Source: an uncultured Tateyamaria sp. (lineage in GTDB: Bacteria > Pseudomonadota > Alphaproteobacteria > Rhodobacterales > Rhodobacteraceae). Taken from it: a DNA stretch of 64,000 nucleotides. The notes under the pieces were generated by a model. The model did no database searches. It was given only the letters and a program-made list of their open reading frames with translations, and had not been told where the DNA came from. The stretch is from assembly GCF_947496075.1 (NCBI RefSeq), contig NZ_CANMBJ010000004.1, positions 806,001-870,000 on the forward strand. Direction: 5' to 3'. The translations under genes and the position numbers were made by a program. Shown piece by piece: positions 37,723 to 47,484 of the stretch; position 1 is the first letter of the stretch, and every line of letters starts with the position of its first letter.

Positions 37723-38634
37723 ATGTCGCACCCCAAACGTGTTCGCTTTTACCTTAATGACGGCACGCGTCGCCGGGCTAGGAATGGAGAACACAACTTC
37801 ATCGCCAAGATTGTGCATGTGTTGGAACGAACCGGATACGAGATATCCTATCATGCGAACACAATGGTCGAGCGCTTGAAGGCGGGCACGCGACGTGGCT
37901 ATGCGCTTTGCGAGATGACGCCGCCGCCAAACAAGCGTGCGATGACGTTTCGCCGCGTCTATCACTATCCGTTTTGGCAAATTCAGGCGTCTGACAAGCG
38001 CTGGGAGTGGGATGTTGCGCAGGCGCGTTTCGATCCTTTGGCTTGCCCTCAAAAAGATGCGCGGCGTTTCTTTTCCTACTGGCAGGCGCGGATTTGTGGG
38101 CCGCTGCTTGATCATGTCGGTGACGATGATTTCATCTACGTGCCGCTACAGGGTCGCCTGACGGATCACCGTTCCTTTCAATCCTGCAGTCCGATCGACA
38201 TGCTCGTCCAGACGCGCGCCGCCTGCCCCGGAAAGCGGATCATTGCGACCTTGCACCCAAAAGAAACCTACAGCCCGGATGAGATGACGGCACTGAATGA
38301 AGTGCAAAGGCGTGACCCGGACCTCAGCATTCAGACTGGCGGGCGGGACGCCTTACTGCCACGCTGCTCGTATATTGTGACGATGACGTCGAGCGTGGCG
38401 TTCGATGGGATGTTTTTTGGAAAGCCTGCAATTGCGTTTGGTCAAACCGACTTTCATCACGTGATGCTAGATGGGCAAGACCCGGATGCATTCGACCGCA
38501 TCCAGTCGCACCGGCCTGATTACGCCGCATATCTGTGGTGGGTGTGGCAGCACATGGCAATCAACGGAGGCCATGGCAGTGCCGAGGCCAAGATTGCTGA
38601 GAAACTGTCCGCTGCCGGTTGGCCGATAGAGTAA
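37723..38634 (+). CDS. Capsule polysaccharide export/biosynthesis-like (KpsS/KpsC-type) glycosyltransferase-like protein
   Basis: A 303-residue soluble protein. The segment TMTSSVAFDGMFFGKPAIAFG near residues 223-243 resembles the conserved C-terminal motif of capsule synthesis GT-B-type transferases (serine-rich turn, acidic residue, GKP). The preceding LHPKETYSPDE region fits a nucleotide-sugar domain. I do not recognise a closer family, and there are no other capsule genes beside it. It is divergent from hslV and has AGGG before its ATG. The call rests on motif likeness only, so it may be an unrelated Rossmann-type protein. Confidence 0.5.
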   Translation: MSHPKRVRFYLNDGTRRRARNGEHNFIAKIVHVLERTGYEISYHANTMVERLKAGTRRGYALCEMTPPPNKRAMTFRRVYHYPFWQIQASDKRWEWDVAQARFDPLACPQKDARRFFSYWQARICGPLLDHVGDDDFIYVPLQGRLTDHRSFQSCSPIDMLVQTRAACPGKRIIATLHPKETYSPDEMTALNEVQRRDPDLSIQTGGRDALLPRCSYIVTMTSSVAFDGMFFGKPAIAFGQTDFHHVMLDGQDPDAFDRIQSHRPDYAAYLWWVWQHMAINGGHGSAEAKIAEKLSAAGWPIE

Positions 38635-38658
38635 GGGCACCCGTCTTGCGGATGCCCT
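38634..38658 (+). terminator. Possible weak terminator between the glycosyltransferase-like gene and trxA
   Basis: A 10-base stem with one mismatch (AGGGCACCCG / CGGATGCCCT) and a 5-base loop, overlapping the end of the plus-strand gene. No good run of T follows on either strand, so only the pairing supports it. Confidence 0.35.
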
Positions 38659-38666
38659 CGGAATTC

Positions 38667-38987
38667 TCAGATGCTCTCTTCGATCCAGCTTTGCAATGCA
38701 GCCTTAGGCGCGGCCCCAGCCCGGTTCGAAACGATTTCACCGTTCTTGAAGATGAAAAGTGCCGGAATACCTCGGACACCCATCTGCGCAGGTGAGTTCG
38801 GGTTTTCATCCACGTTCACCTTGGCGATCTTGATCTTGCCTGCCATTTCGGCCGATAGCTCCTCGAGGGCTGGGCCAATCTGCTTGCACGGGCCACACCA
38901 TTCGGCCCAAAAGTCCACCACAACGGGGACATCGGAATTTTTGACTTCGGCGTCGAAAGTTGCGTCTGTGACTGCCACGGTTGCCAT
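38667..38987 (-). CDS. trxA: Thioredoxin
   Basis: A 106-residue thioredoxin with the active site [13 protein letters not shown] near residues 28-40 and the cis-proline region [13 protein letters not shown]. It keeps cytoplasmic proteins and reductases reduced. It lies 38 bases after addA on the same strand, at the end of the long leftward gene string, but has its own good ribosome site (CAGGAGAACTCAC). Confidence 0.96.
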   Translation of the reverse strand: MATVAVTDATFDAEVKNSDVPVVVDFWAEWCGPCKQIGPALEELSAEMAGKIKIAKVNVDENPNSPAQMGVRGIPALFIFKNGEIVSNRAGAAPKAALQSWIEESI

Positions 38988-39025
38988 GTGAGTTCTCCTG
39001 CCAGGCTCAAGCGTAGGCTGGCAAC

Positions 39026-42000
39026 CTAGGTACCCCCCAGAGCATCGTCAAGATATGGCGTGCCCGACAACGCCGACGTCACGATATCGTGCGGAACGGA
39101 CATCAGTGCGCCTGTGTGAGTCCACAGAATGCTTAGCCGAATGGTGTGATCAGGATAAATTTGAGCCATTGCATGGGCATAGGCGCCCATCTGTCGCAAC
39201 ACACCTTCCGGTGTTTGCTCTGGTTTTTCCGGAATGACGCGGTTTGTCTTGAAATCGATCACGTGCACAGTATCCGAGGTCACGTGCAGCCGGTCGATCA
39301 TTCCGTGCATTCGGCGTTTTCCAAGCGATGCGGTCACGGGTACCTCGGCCAGCACGTCATCAGCAAAAAGCCATGACAGCGTTGGATCAGATCGAATGCG
39401 ATCTGCTTGCGCCTCAGCCTCAGTTTTCAGGTCATCGGGCAGGTTGGCGTCACGCAATGCCCGCGCACCTATTTCGGGTGCTTCCAATAACGCATGTACA
39501 GCAGTTCCGAAGGTCTTGGCGGTTTCTTCATCAAGCCCGTCGCCGGGAAGCGCCTTGGGACCGCCCAAAGCCGATGGCGAAAGCGTTTCTGGCAGTGCTG
39601 CTGGGCTTGGCGCAGCTTCCTCATAAATGGCCGGTAGGGATATACCCGGTTCAGCTTTTGCCATCCCGATGCTTGTTGTTGAAAACGCCCAATCGCCATG
39701 TTGCAGACGCAGGCCTGAACCTACCGGCGTGTCCAGCGCCGTTGCATCGTCTGCCTCCATGCCGGCCTGAACGCGTTGATGCCAATCGTCACCATTTCTA
39801 TCAAGCTCGCCCGCTGCTCCGACAATCAACCACTTCTCTGCTCGTGTTAGGGCCACATAAAGCAATCTCAGCGACTCTTGCCGCTGCGCCGCCTTCATCT
39901 CGTCCAGTCGGGTTGCCATCCGTGCCGGCAGTTGGGTCGATGGCATCTTCCAGACGGGTGTATCATTGATGTCGATGATATTGTTGCGGACCTGAAAGTC
40001 GCGTTTGCCGCATTCGGGCAGGATCACGATGGGCGCTTCCAGCCCCTTTGACCCATGCACAGTCATTACCCGGATCTGGTTTGATGCGCTGTCGATCTGG
40101 CGTTTGACTTCCAGATCGTCCGTTTCCATCCAGGTCAGGAAACCTGTCAGGCTGGGCACTTCGCTGCGTTCGTACGATAATGCTTGTGACAGAAGCGCGT
40201 TTATCCCATCCTCGGCTTCGGTCCCCAGCCGTGCCAACATCCGCTGACGTCCACGATGTCGGGTCAGCATGCGTTCGATCAGATCATAGGGGCGCAGAAA
40301 GTCGATATTGTCCCGCAAGTCCCGCAGAACCGAGACCGTTTGAGGGTAATCCTCAGTTTTTGTGCGCAAGCTGCGCCACAATTCGTCTTCGGTTCGGTGA
40401 TGCGCAAGGGTGTACAAATCCTGTTCAGACCACCCGAACAGAGGTGACCGTAGTGCAGTCGCCAGCGACAAGCTGTCCTCGGGCGTAGCGAGGAACGACA
40501 GAAGTGCACCAAGGTCACGGACAGCGGTTTCCGCCCCCACCTTGAGGCGATCCGCCCCAGCGATGGGAAGCCCTAACTCTTTGCAGGCGCGAATGATGTC
40601 GGGAAAGATGCCGCCGCGCCGTTGGACAAGGATCAGGAAATCCCGCGGTTGCACGGGTCTTGACCCCTTTGCATCCGGGATCAATGTGCCCTCATCCAGC
40701 ATCTGCTTGATTTGCCCGGCGACTGCCATCGCCAGCGTTCGAAACTGGTGTTCAGGACTGCGCCGATCCACGGGGTCATACCATTCCCGTTCCGGTGTCT
40801 TTTCTGGTTTTGGCACCAAGGGCCACAAATCGACGCGCCCAGGCAGATCAGCGTTGAACGCAATATGCTGACCATCGCCGAAACCGGCGCCACTTTCGGT
40901 TTCAAAGACCTTGTCGACCAAATTTAGGATCGCAGGCGATGACCGGAATGAAAAATCAAGGCTCCTGCCCCACAGTTTCTGATCCGATTCAGCCAGTTTA
41001 GAGCCGAATTCTGATTGCATCCGGTCAAATTCGCGCGGGTCTGCGCCCTGGAAGGAATAGATCGACTGCTTTTTGTCACCCACAACAAAGATTGTGCGGG
41101 TCACGTCTGTTCGCGCGCCCTCTCCGCTTGAAAACTCCTCGGCCAGACGTCGGATCACATCCCATTGGGTCGGGCTGGTATCCTGTGCCTCGTCCACGAG
41201 GATATGATCGATACCACCGTCGAGCCGATATAGAACCCACGCCGCCACGCGGTCATCGCTGAGCAGCTGCTGCGCCTTCTGGATCAGATCATCAAAATCC
41301 AGCCAACCGCGGCGTTGCTTTGCTTCCGTGTACCGCCTGGCAAACTTGCGGGCGAACTGGTGCAGAGCAACGGTGTGTTCAGCTGCATCAAGGGCAAGTC
41401 GCGCTTCGCGTGCCACCTCAACCCGTTCAATCAGGGCCTCAAGCTGCGGCAGAAGATGTGCAGCATGCTGTTGTGTTGATTTCGTTGGAAAGCGCTTCTT
41501 GCGGGTTCCAGCTTGGGTCAGAAACGCGGCCTCCGCAATCGAAAGGCTTTCGGTGTCGAGAGCGACAATTTCCTTTAGCGTCTCACCGACTGCTTTGTCA
41601 GTTACACCTTGCGTCGCCAAAATCGGCAACAGATCTTGCAACATGTCCCAATCGCCGGGCGCAAAGGTGGCATCGACAATACTGTCATGTGTCAGATCAC
41701 TGGATTGTCCAAGCAAGACAAGCGCATCGCCATTGCTCAGATCATAGAATTTCGCTGCCTTGCTTGCGATTTCCTTAGTGAGCGCAAGAAAATCCTCGCC
41801 CTTGTACTGAGCGGCAAGCCGCACAAGCACGTCGGCGTCCTCACCATCCGCCATCTGATCCACAAGCTCCGCCCGTAAAAGGTCGGCGGCGCGATCTTCG
41901 ATCTCTGTAAACTGTGGGCTCACCCCCGCTTCGAGCGGAAAGCGCCGTAACAGAGACGCACAAAACGAGTGAATCGTTTGAATTTTCAGCCCACCGGGTG

Positions 42001-42346
42001 TTTCGATTGCCATCGCAAAAAGGGTACGGGCGTGGCTCAACTCTTGCGCTGTGGGTGTGTGCTCTAGCCCCAGCTCCGCCAACTCCAACCGCAATACGTT
42101 GTCGTCCAGCATGGCCCACGCACCCAAGCGCTGAAACAGCCGGTTCTGCATCTCCGATGCTGCCGCCTTGGTGTACGTCAAACACAGGATATTCTGAGGC
42201 TTCACGTCTTCCAGCAACAAGCGCGCGACCCTGTCCGTCAAAACGCGCGTCTTGCCCGACCCCGCGTTGGCCGATAGCCAGGTGGACTGCATGGGCTGTG
42301 CCGCCTCCTGCTGACGGCGGGTGGCTTCGTTTGCCAGTCCGGTCAT
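39026..42346 (-). CDS. addA: AddA helicase-nuclease subunit (AddAB recombination complex)
   Basis: The 1106-residue UvrD-like helicase plus RecB-type nuclease has Walker [21 protein letters not shown] near residues 24-43 and the helicase motifs GWLDFDDLI and [16 protein letters not shown]. The C-terminal PD-(D/E)XK nuclease includes [10 protein letters not shown]. With AddB it processes double-strand ends for RecA. The ATG lies in the addB stop (ATGA). The alphaproteobacterial form is AddAB rather than RecBCD. An in-frame start at 42385 is upstream inside addB and is not needed. Confidence 0.95.
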   Translation of the reverse strand: MTGLANEATRRQQEAAQPMQSTWLSANAGSGKTRVLTDRVARLLLEDVKPQNILCLTYTKAAASEMQNRLFQRLGAWAMLDDNVLRLELAELGLEHTPTAQELSHARTLFAMAIETPGGLKIQTIHSFCASLLRRFPLEAGVSPQFTEIEDRAADLLRAELVDQMADGEDADVLVRLAAQYKGEDFLALTKEIASKAAKFYDLSNGDALVLLGQSSDLTHDSIVDATFAPGDWDMLQDLLPILATQGVTDKAVGETLKEIVALDTESLSIAEAAFLTQAGTRKKRFPTKSTQQHAAHLLPQLEALIERVEVAREARLALDAAEHTVALHQFARKFARRYTEAKQRRGWLDFDDLIQKAQQLLSDDRVAAWVLYRLDGGIDHILVDEAQDTSPTQWDVIRRLAEEFSSGEGARTDVTRTIFVVGDKKQSIYSFQGADPREFDRMQSEFGSKLAESDQKLWGRSLDFSFRSSPAILNLVDKVFETESGAGFGDGQHIAFNADLPGRVDLWPLVPKPEKTPEREWYDPVDRRSPEHQFRTLAMAVAGQIKQMLDEGTLIPDAKGSRPVQPRDFLILVQRRGGIFPDIIRACKELGLPIAGADRLKVGAETAVRDLGALLSFLATPEDSLSLATALRSPLFGWSEQDLYTLAHHRTEDELWRSLRTKTEDYPQTVSVLRDLRDNIDFLRPYDLIERMLTRHRGRQRMLARLGTEAEDGINALLSQALSYERSEVPSLTGFLTWMETDDLEVKRQIDSASNQIRVMTVHGSKGLEAPIVILPECGKRDFQVRNNIIDINDTPVWKMPSTQLPARMATRLDEMKAAQRQESLRLLYVALTRAEKWLIVGAAGELDRNGDDWHQRVQAGMEADDATALDTPVGSGLRLQHGDWAFSTTSIGMAKAEPGISLPAIYEEAAPSPAALPETLSPSALGGPKALPGDGLDEETAKTFGTAVHALLEAPEIGARALRDANLPDDLKTEAEAQADRIRSDPTLSWLFADDVLAEVPVTASLGKRRMHGMIDRLHVTSDTVHVIDFKTNRVIPEKPEQTPEGVLRQMGAYAHAMAQIYPDHTIRLSILWTHTGALMSVPHDIVTSALSGTPYLDDALGGT

Positions 42347-45294
42347 GTCAGCACCTCTGACGTCGGTTCTTGCGTCACGTCCCATTCGCCAAAGCGCGCA
42401 AGTTGGTCGTAATCCCGCGCCTCGCGATCCTCGTAAAGCGCGCGACGCGAGGTATAGCCCTTGTCCCCCTCAAGATACGCACTCAGTAACCCGACGAGTT
42501 CTGCAAGGATCTGGCCCGGTGTCTCAACGTCCAATGGCGCATCTTCGGTCTTGGGATTGCTGCCCATCCCGATGAATTGTGCAGCACGGACAGGGCGTGG
42601 ACCTAGGGTGGCAAACCCACCTTCCTCGACCATGGCCGCTTCGATCAACAATTGCTTGTCAAAATGCTTCTGCTGATCTTTGGTTGGGGGCGCACCGGTT
42701 TTGTAGTCATACAAAATGACTGTTCCGGCATCGTCCACATCTATCCGATCCGCACGCCCCTCCAACTCGGTCTTGACGGCTTGCAGGGTAAGTTTTCCAA
42801 CCGCCTCATTCTCAAACAACGTTGGTGTCGCGATGGACTGCCGCACCATTTCCGTCTCAACAAGCCACTCGGCTGCCCGCCCAAACCGCGCGAGCCACAG
42901 CGCACGGGCTGCGGGCCAAGGCACGTCCCGGTTCAGGACGTTGCGGGCGTGCGCCATGAGCGTGTCGACGGTCAAAGCAGTGTCGTCATTCAGCGTCTCG
43001 CGCACGAAACGCTCCATCACGTCATGCGACAGGATTCCGCGCAACAGCGCATCCGGTGTTTGCACCAGGGGTCGCAATGCCCGCAGGCGCAGCACGTGCT
43101 TGGCATAGATGGCATAGGGGTCGCGGATCAGTGTCTGGACTTCAGTCACGGTAAACCGACGAGGACGCGCGGACACGGGTGGGCAAGGTGAGGGGCGGTG
43201 CGCCTTTGGAGCCTCTCCAGCTCGATCCAGTTCCCGGGACAGCGCCAACCAATGTGCGCCACGAGTCCTCATGGCGTCCCAGTGATCCGGTTCTCCCTGT
43301 ACCGCCAATCCTTGCAGCAGGTTGCGCAGCCTGTTTATCCAACGTGACGGCACTGTTTCCGCATCATCCGACCGGATGGAGCGGGTCAGCCAGACCTCCG
43401 GTGCGGCGATTGCCTGCTGGAAGTCGTGTGCCGATAGGCCAATGCGCCGTTCAGGTAGAAGCAAACCGGCATCAAAGCGCATCTTTCGGTTCAGCCATGG
43501 ATCGGGCGCTGGCGGTTCGGGCCATGTGCCGTCGTTCAATCCGGCAAGGATCACAAGGTCAGCCCCCTGAACACGTGCCTCAAGCGTGCCCCAGATCATA
43601 ATGTTCGGGTGCGGCATGTCGCGGTCCCGTACATCCTCGCCCTGGCGCAAAGCGGTTGCGACCAGAGCCGTGTAGTCGCGGGCAGACATCTCACCGCCGT
43701 AACCCGCATGTTCGGCCAAGCCATCCATTACGTTTCGCGCTGCCTGACCGGCCTTCTTTTGCCATAGCTCGCCCGCATCCGCGCCGTTTGGTCCCTGCGC
43801 CAGCGTTTCGGCAAGGGTGCGATGCAGTGAAACCCAAGTCTCCAACGTCAGAGTTCCGGCGATTTCGCGACCACACAGAACGTCGCTGATCCATGCAGCC
43901 CATGGTTCGATCTCTTCCACGTGCTTGGTGGCCTTCAGGGCACAGCGCATCAAGCCTTCTGGATTGGGATACGGCAGGCCGTCCTTGCGAATCCGCAATT
44001 CAAGTCTTTGCGTGTTCAGTTGGTGCAAGTTTCGATCAGCGCCGGAGTGAGACAGCGGATGCTTAAGCAGGGTCAGCAGTGCTTCGGCGTCCAACGGAGC
44101 TTGAAAAAGCGCTGCCACATGGCGCAATAACCGTCCTGGCGGTGACAGGTGCAGGGGCGTGCCGGCACTGTCATCGGGTAGGATGTCCCAGCGATCCAGC
44201 GCCGCTGTGACCTGCCGCGTCAACATGCGGTCTGGCGTTATCAGAGCCGCTTTTTCCCCGGTTTCGGTCGCTTGCCGCAAGCGCATGGCGATGGCAATCG
44301 CCTCGGTGCGCGGGGTATCAGCCTCGACAAGTGTGATGGCGTCCGTGGCCGGGCCAAGTTCGGTCAGTTTTGGCCCTTCCTCTCGCCACGTGTCCGTGAC
44401 GGGCGCAGGGCGCAGCGCCAGCGAAACAAGCGCGTTGCGTGATGCAGAGACCGGGGCTAACGGTGTCCATGGTTCAACATCCGACGGATGTAGGTCGAGC
44501 GCACGACATAGTTTCAGAAAGCGGAATTGCGGGTGATCTTCCGCCGCCTGATCTTGGGCCAGAGCACCCCAAACGTGACTGGGCATGTGATCATCAAAAC
44601 CGGGCAGCAACACTGCGCCCTGCGGCAGTGCGGCCACTGCCTGCATGAGCAACAACGTCGTGCCGCGCGACCCTGTTGAGCCGACAACAAGCAATGGATC
44701 TGTGGGCGGTGTATGCGCCCAGTTATCAGCCAACCGCAGAACGGTTTCACGTTGCCGGGCCTCGGGGTCCGGCGCGCTGCTGCTGGCGTTGATGTAGTCC
44801 TGCGCGATGGCGATGAACTGCTGCGCGCGCGCCCAATGTCCAGACTGATCAGACACATCCAGTTGCGCAATATCGGCTGCGCTCACGCCTTCGCCCTGCA
44901 TCTCGTCCATAAGGGTGGCCAGGCTGTCGGCAAGATCAAAAGGCCCTGCATCAGGTGCAAGATCTGGCTGGCGTTCGATCAGGTTCTGGATCAGCGTGGC
45001 CAGCTCAAGCCTTCGCCGCAAGGGCGAAGCGGCGGTGGGCAAGGGTGAAGCTGGCAACAGATCATCCAACTGCGTGATCATACGGATGCGCGGCAGCAGA
45101 CATGCGGGTCCCTCGTCAAACAACGTGCGCAAGCGTCTGGCCATACGCGTGGTGTTGACCAGCAACGTGACCTTCACCCACGCTTCAGGTGGTGCACTGC
45201 TCAAGCGGTCTTCAAGCCCGCGTACCACAGCAAGGGGGAAGTCGATGCCGGGCGCGCATCCGAACAGACGGGCCTTGTCCGATGGATCAAACAT
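42343..45294 (-). CDS. addB: AddB nuclease subunit (AddAB recombination complex)
   Basis: The 983-residue partner of AddA has an inactivated-helicase-like body. The C-terminal PD-(D/E)XK nuclease region has GRADRIDVDDAGTVILYDYKTG, where the aspartate and K in DYKTG are catalytic. Four cysteines of an iron-sulfur cluster are not obvious here, as in other alphaproteobacterial AddB. The ATG at 45294 overlaps the end of murU by 8 bases. addA follows with an ATGA overlap. Confidence 0.92.
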   Translation of the reverse strand: MFDPSDKARLFGCAPGIDFPLAVVRGLEDRLSSAPPEAWVKVTLLVNTTRMARRLRTLFDEGPACLLPRIRMITQLDDLLPASPLPTAASPLRRRLELATLIQNLIERQPDLAPDAGPFDLADSLATLMDEMQGEGVSAADIAQLDVSDQSGHWARAQQFIAIAQDYINASSSAPDPEARQRETVLRLADNWAHTPPTDPLLVVGSTGSRGTTLLLMQAVAALPQGAVLLPGFDDHMPSHVWGALAQDQAAEDHPQFRFLKLCRALDLHPSDVEPWTPLAPVSASRNALVSLALRPAPVTDTWREEGPKLTELGPATDAITLVEADTPRTEAIAIAMRLRQATETGEKAALITPDRMLTRQVTAALDRWDILPDDSAGTPLHLSPPGRLLRHVAALFQAPLDAEALLTLLKHPLSHSGADRNLHQLNTQRLELRIRKDGLPYPNPEGLMRCALKATKHVEEIEPWAAWISDVLCGREIAGTLTLETWVSLHRTLAETLAQGPNGADAGELWQKKAGQAARNVMDGLAEHAGYGGEMSARDYTALVATALRQGEDVRDRDMPHPNIMIWGTLEARVQGADLVILAGLNDGTWPEPPAPDPWLNRKMRFDAGLLLPERRIGLSAHDFQQAIAAPEVWLTRSIRSDDAETVPSRWINRLRNLLQGLAVQGEPDHWDAMRTRGAHWLALSRELDRAGEAPKAHRPSPCPPVSARPRRFTVTEVQTLIRDPYAIYAKHVLRLRALRPLVQTPDALLRGILSHDVMERFVRETLNDDTALTVDTLMAHARNVLNRDVPWPAARALWLARFGRAAEWLVETEMVRQSIATPTLFENEAVGKLTLQAVKTELEGRADRIDVDDAGTVILYDYKTGAPPTKDQQKHFDKQLLIEAAMVEEGGFATLGPRPVRAAQFIGMGSNPKTEDAPLDVETPGQILAELVGLLSAYLEGDKGYTSRRALYEDREARDYDQLARFGEWDVTQEPTSEVLT

Positions 45295-45979
45295 GGTGGT
45301 CCCGCAACATATTTTCGGCGATCGTGATTCCGTCAGGATGGCCGACATCGGACCAATGACCGGGATAGGACAAACCGAAAAGGCGCCCCTGTTCGGCCAT
45401 CATGTTCCACGGGACGTTCAGAGAGAACGCATGTTCTTCCACCTTGTTCAGAAGGTCCGTCTTCATGATCTGTGCGCCGCCATAGACCATGTCGCCACCG
45501 CGATGCAGGCGACCGTCTTGGTCGATGCGAAAATCTCCCATGCCGTTCCGGCCATGTACCCGTGCGAGCGGGACACATATCAGCAGCGCATCCATCTGTT
45601 CCGGGTTCCAGGCGTCCAGCAACAAGCGCAACGGGTTTGGTCCGGCCCAGATCGCATCTGGATTCAGGGTCAGAACCGGGTCACCTTCCAGCAGCGGCAA
45701 GGCGTTGCGTAGCCCGCCGCCTGTTTCAAGAATATCGGGTTCTTCCCGTAACGTGATCACAGGGCGATTGGCCAGATACGCTTCAAGCACATGAGGCAAA
45801 TAATGCAGGTTGATGACCACACGTGGCGGCTTGACCGCCTCTGCAGTCTCAAGCGCATGATCAATGAGAGGTTTGCCCGCTACAGGGATCATCGGTTTGG
45901 GTTGCGATTGGGTCAGGTGTTTCATGCGCGTCCCGAACCCGGCCGCAAAGATCATTACGGCTGGGGAATCGTTTGGCAT
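45287..45979 (-). CDS. murU: N-acetylmuramate alpha-1-phosphate uridylyltransferase, MurU type
   Basis: A 230-residue nucleotidyltransferase with the family N-terminal motif MIFAAGFGTRMKHLT and then PKPMIPVAGKPLIDHAL, which binds UTP. With the kinase AmgK, just upstream, it feeds recycled N-acetylmuramic acid back to UDP-MurNAc without passing through the usual precursor. Start 45979 is used; the ATG at 45955 overlaps the amgK stop (TAATG) and gives the common short N terminus. The end overlaps addB by 8 bases. The mltA product in this window makes a substrate for this recycling. Confidence 0.9.
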   Translation of the reverse strand: MPNDSPAVMIFAAGFGTRMKHLTQSQPKPMIPVAGKPLIDHALETAEAVKPPRVVINLHYLPHVLEAYLANRPVITLREEPDILETGGGLRNALPLLEGDPVLTLNPDAIWAGPNPLRLLLDAWNPEQMDALLICVPLARVHGRNGMGDFRIDQDGRLHRGGDMVYGGAQIMKTDLLNKVEEHAFSLNVPWNMMAEQGRLFGLSYPGHWSDVGHPDGITIAENMLRDHHV

Positions 45980-46974
45980 TGGTTTTTTAGGCTTTGTAGG
46001 ATGGTGGGTGTTGGTGCAGGCAATGCCGTACGGACGACGGGTGCGATATCGGTCGCAACTGGGTGTGAGAGGCCGGTTTCGATGTGGCCCCAGACCCGCG
46101 GAATCAGATCGATGTAATGGGGTTTGCCTCTTGCAAGACATAGCCGTGCAAAAACACCAAGAATACGCAGGTTGCGTTGTAAGCCCAGCAGGGCATAGGT
46201 GTCGCGGAATGCTGGTGGTTCAACGTTTGCCGCTGCTATGTATCGGTCAACCATTTTTGTTTGTACGTCCAGCGACACGTCGCGACGCGCATCTTGCAGC
46301 ACGGACACGAGATCATAAGCGGGATGGCCCAGCATCGCGTCCTGATAATCCAGAAGGCCAACACGTTTCAGCCCTGAACGCTCGGGCAACCAGATCAGGT
46401 TTTCAGCGTGGTAATCTCGCTGGACGAGCACCGGTTTTTCAGAATCCAGAGGTTCGAGGGCCGCATACATAGCCGTATCGAACGCGGCGCGCGCGTCTGC
46501 ATCAACTGATCCGACAGCGCCGCGCTGGTACCAATCAAAGCTCAAACAGGCGACATCGGTCATGAAGCGTGCATTATAGCGTGCCAAATCCGGCGGCGCT
46601 GCCATGTGCAAATGCAGCAATACGTCAATCGCCGCTTTGTAAAGTGGCGCTTCGCGGCTTTTGTCCGCCGTGATCAGTCGGGCAAACAAGTCATCGCCCA
46701 AGTCTTCGATAAGCAGGAAACCTTGCGTGGTGTCTTCACCGTAGATTTGCGGCGCTGAAAGACCCACGCTGCGCAGGTAGTTTGTGACGTTTACGAACGG
46801 ACGCACATCTTCGCCCTTGTGTGGCGGGGCGTCCATCAGGATGCGCGTTTCACCATCCAATGTGAGCCGGTCATACCGTCGGTTTGACGCATCCCCGGCG
46901 ACCAGCTCAGACGCGGCTTCGCCCCAGCCTGAGCCTTGGAGAAAACCTGCCCTCAATTTTGCGCGGTCAAGCAT
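45955..46974 (-). CDS. amgK: N-acetylmuramate/N-acetylglucosamine kinase, AmgK type
   Basis: The 339-residue aminoglycoside phosphotransferase-fold kinase has the catalytic loop HYAEN at VQRDYHAENLIWL near residues 204-216, and the metal aspartate in LLDYQDAMLGHPAYDLVS. AmgK phosphorylates MurNAc at C1 for MurU. The start overlaps the tsaE stop by 8 bases (ATGCTTGA) and the end overlaps murU, so tsaE-amgK-murU-addB-addA form one translation string. The name is by pairing with murU. Confidence 0.88.
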   Translation of the reverse strand: MLDRAKLRAGFLQGSGWGEAASELVAGDASNRRYDRLTLDGETRILMDAPPHKGEDVRPFVNVTNYLRSVGLSAPQIYGEDTTQGFLLIEDLGDDLFARLITADKSREAPLYKAAIDVLLHLHMAAPPDLARYNARFMTDVACLSFDWYQRGAVGSVDADARAAFDTAMYAALEPLDSEKPVLVQRDYHAENLIWLPERSGLKRVGLLDYQDAMLGHPAYDLVSVLQDARRDVSLDVQTKMVDRYIAAANVEPPAFRDTYALLGLQRNLRILGVFARLCLARGKPHYIDLIPRVWGHIETGLSHPVATDIAPVVRTALPAPTPTILQSLKNQCQTIPQP

Positions 46975-47440
46975 TGGCCGTGACCTGTTCCAAGCGATCC
47001 AACCAACGTGGGTCGGTCCAATGCAGAGTTGCGGTGCGACCCTCTCCCGCGGTCTGGATCGTGATGGTCAATGCCGTGGCGGGCGTCAAAGGACCCAACC
47101 GATCAGGCCATTCAACCAGGCAAATCGCGTCTTCAAAAGCGTCCATCAGGCCCAGCTCGTCAATCTCTGTATCCGCTGAGACGCGGTATAGGTCCGTGTG
47201 CCAAAGCGCGCCGTTCCGGGTGTCATAGATCTGCACCAACGTGAAGGTCGGCGATGGCACATCTTCGGGTTCCAGAAGTACGGATTGGATAAGGGCGCGT
47301 GCAAAATGGGTCTTACCCGCCCCGACATCACCCTCCAGCAAGACGACATCACCAGCGCGAAGAACAGGGCCAAGTGCCACCCCGGCGCGCGTGGTTTCTT
47401 CTTCGGATGGCCAATGAAAGGTGAGGGTGGCGGGCGTCAT
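46967..47440 (-). CDS. tsaE: TsaE, ATPase for tRNA threonylcarbamoyladenosine synthesis
   Basis: A 157-residue P-loop ATPase with Walker A EGDVGAGKTHFARALI near residues 36-51, then PSPTFTLVQIYD and the acidic EWPDRLG segment. It assists TsaB and TsaD in forming t6A at position 37 of tRNAs that read ANN codons. TsaD is encoded 12 kb away in the same window. The start lies 44 bases after the PAS protein gene. Confidence 0.93.
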   Translation of the reverse strand: MTPATLTFHWPSEEETTRAGVALGPVLRAGDVVLLEGDVGAGKTHFARALIQSVLLEPEDVPSPTFTLVQIYDTRNGALWHTDLYRVSADTEIDELGLMDAFEDAICLVEWPDRLGPLTPATALTITIQTAGEGRTATLHWTDPRWLDRLEQVTANA

Positions 47441-47484
47441 CCCGTCAACCTACTGGCATCCTTGTGCGCTGCAAGTCTGAATGG

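Noticed and set aside
38455-38466. Palindrome CATCACGTGATG in the capsule-like gene
   Set aside because: It shares the CACGTG core with parS, but the flanks do not match.
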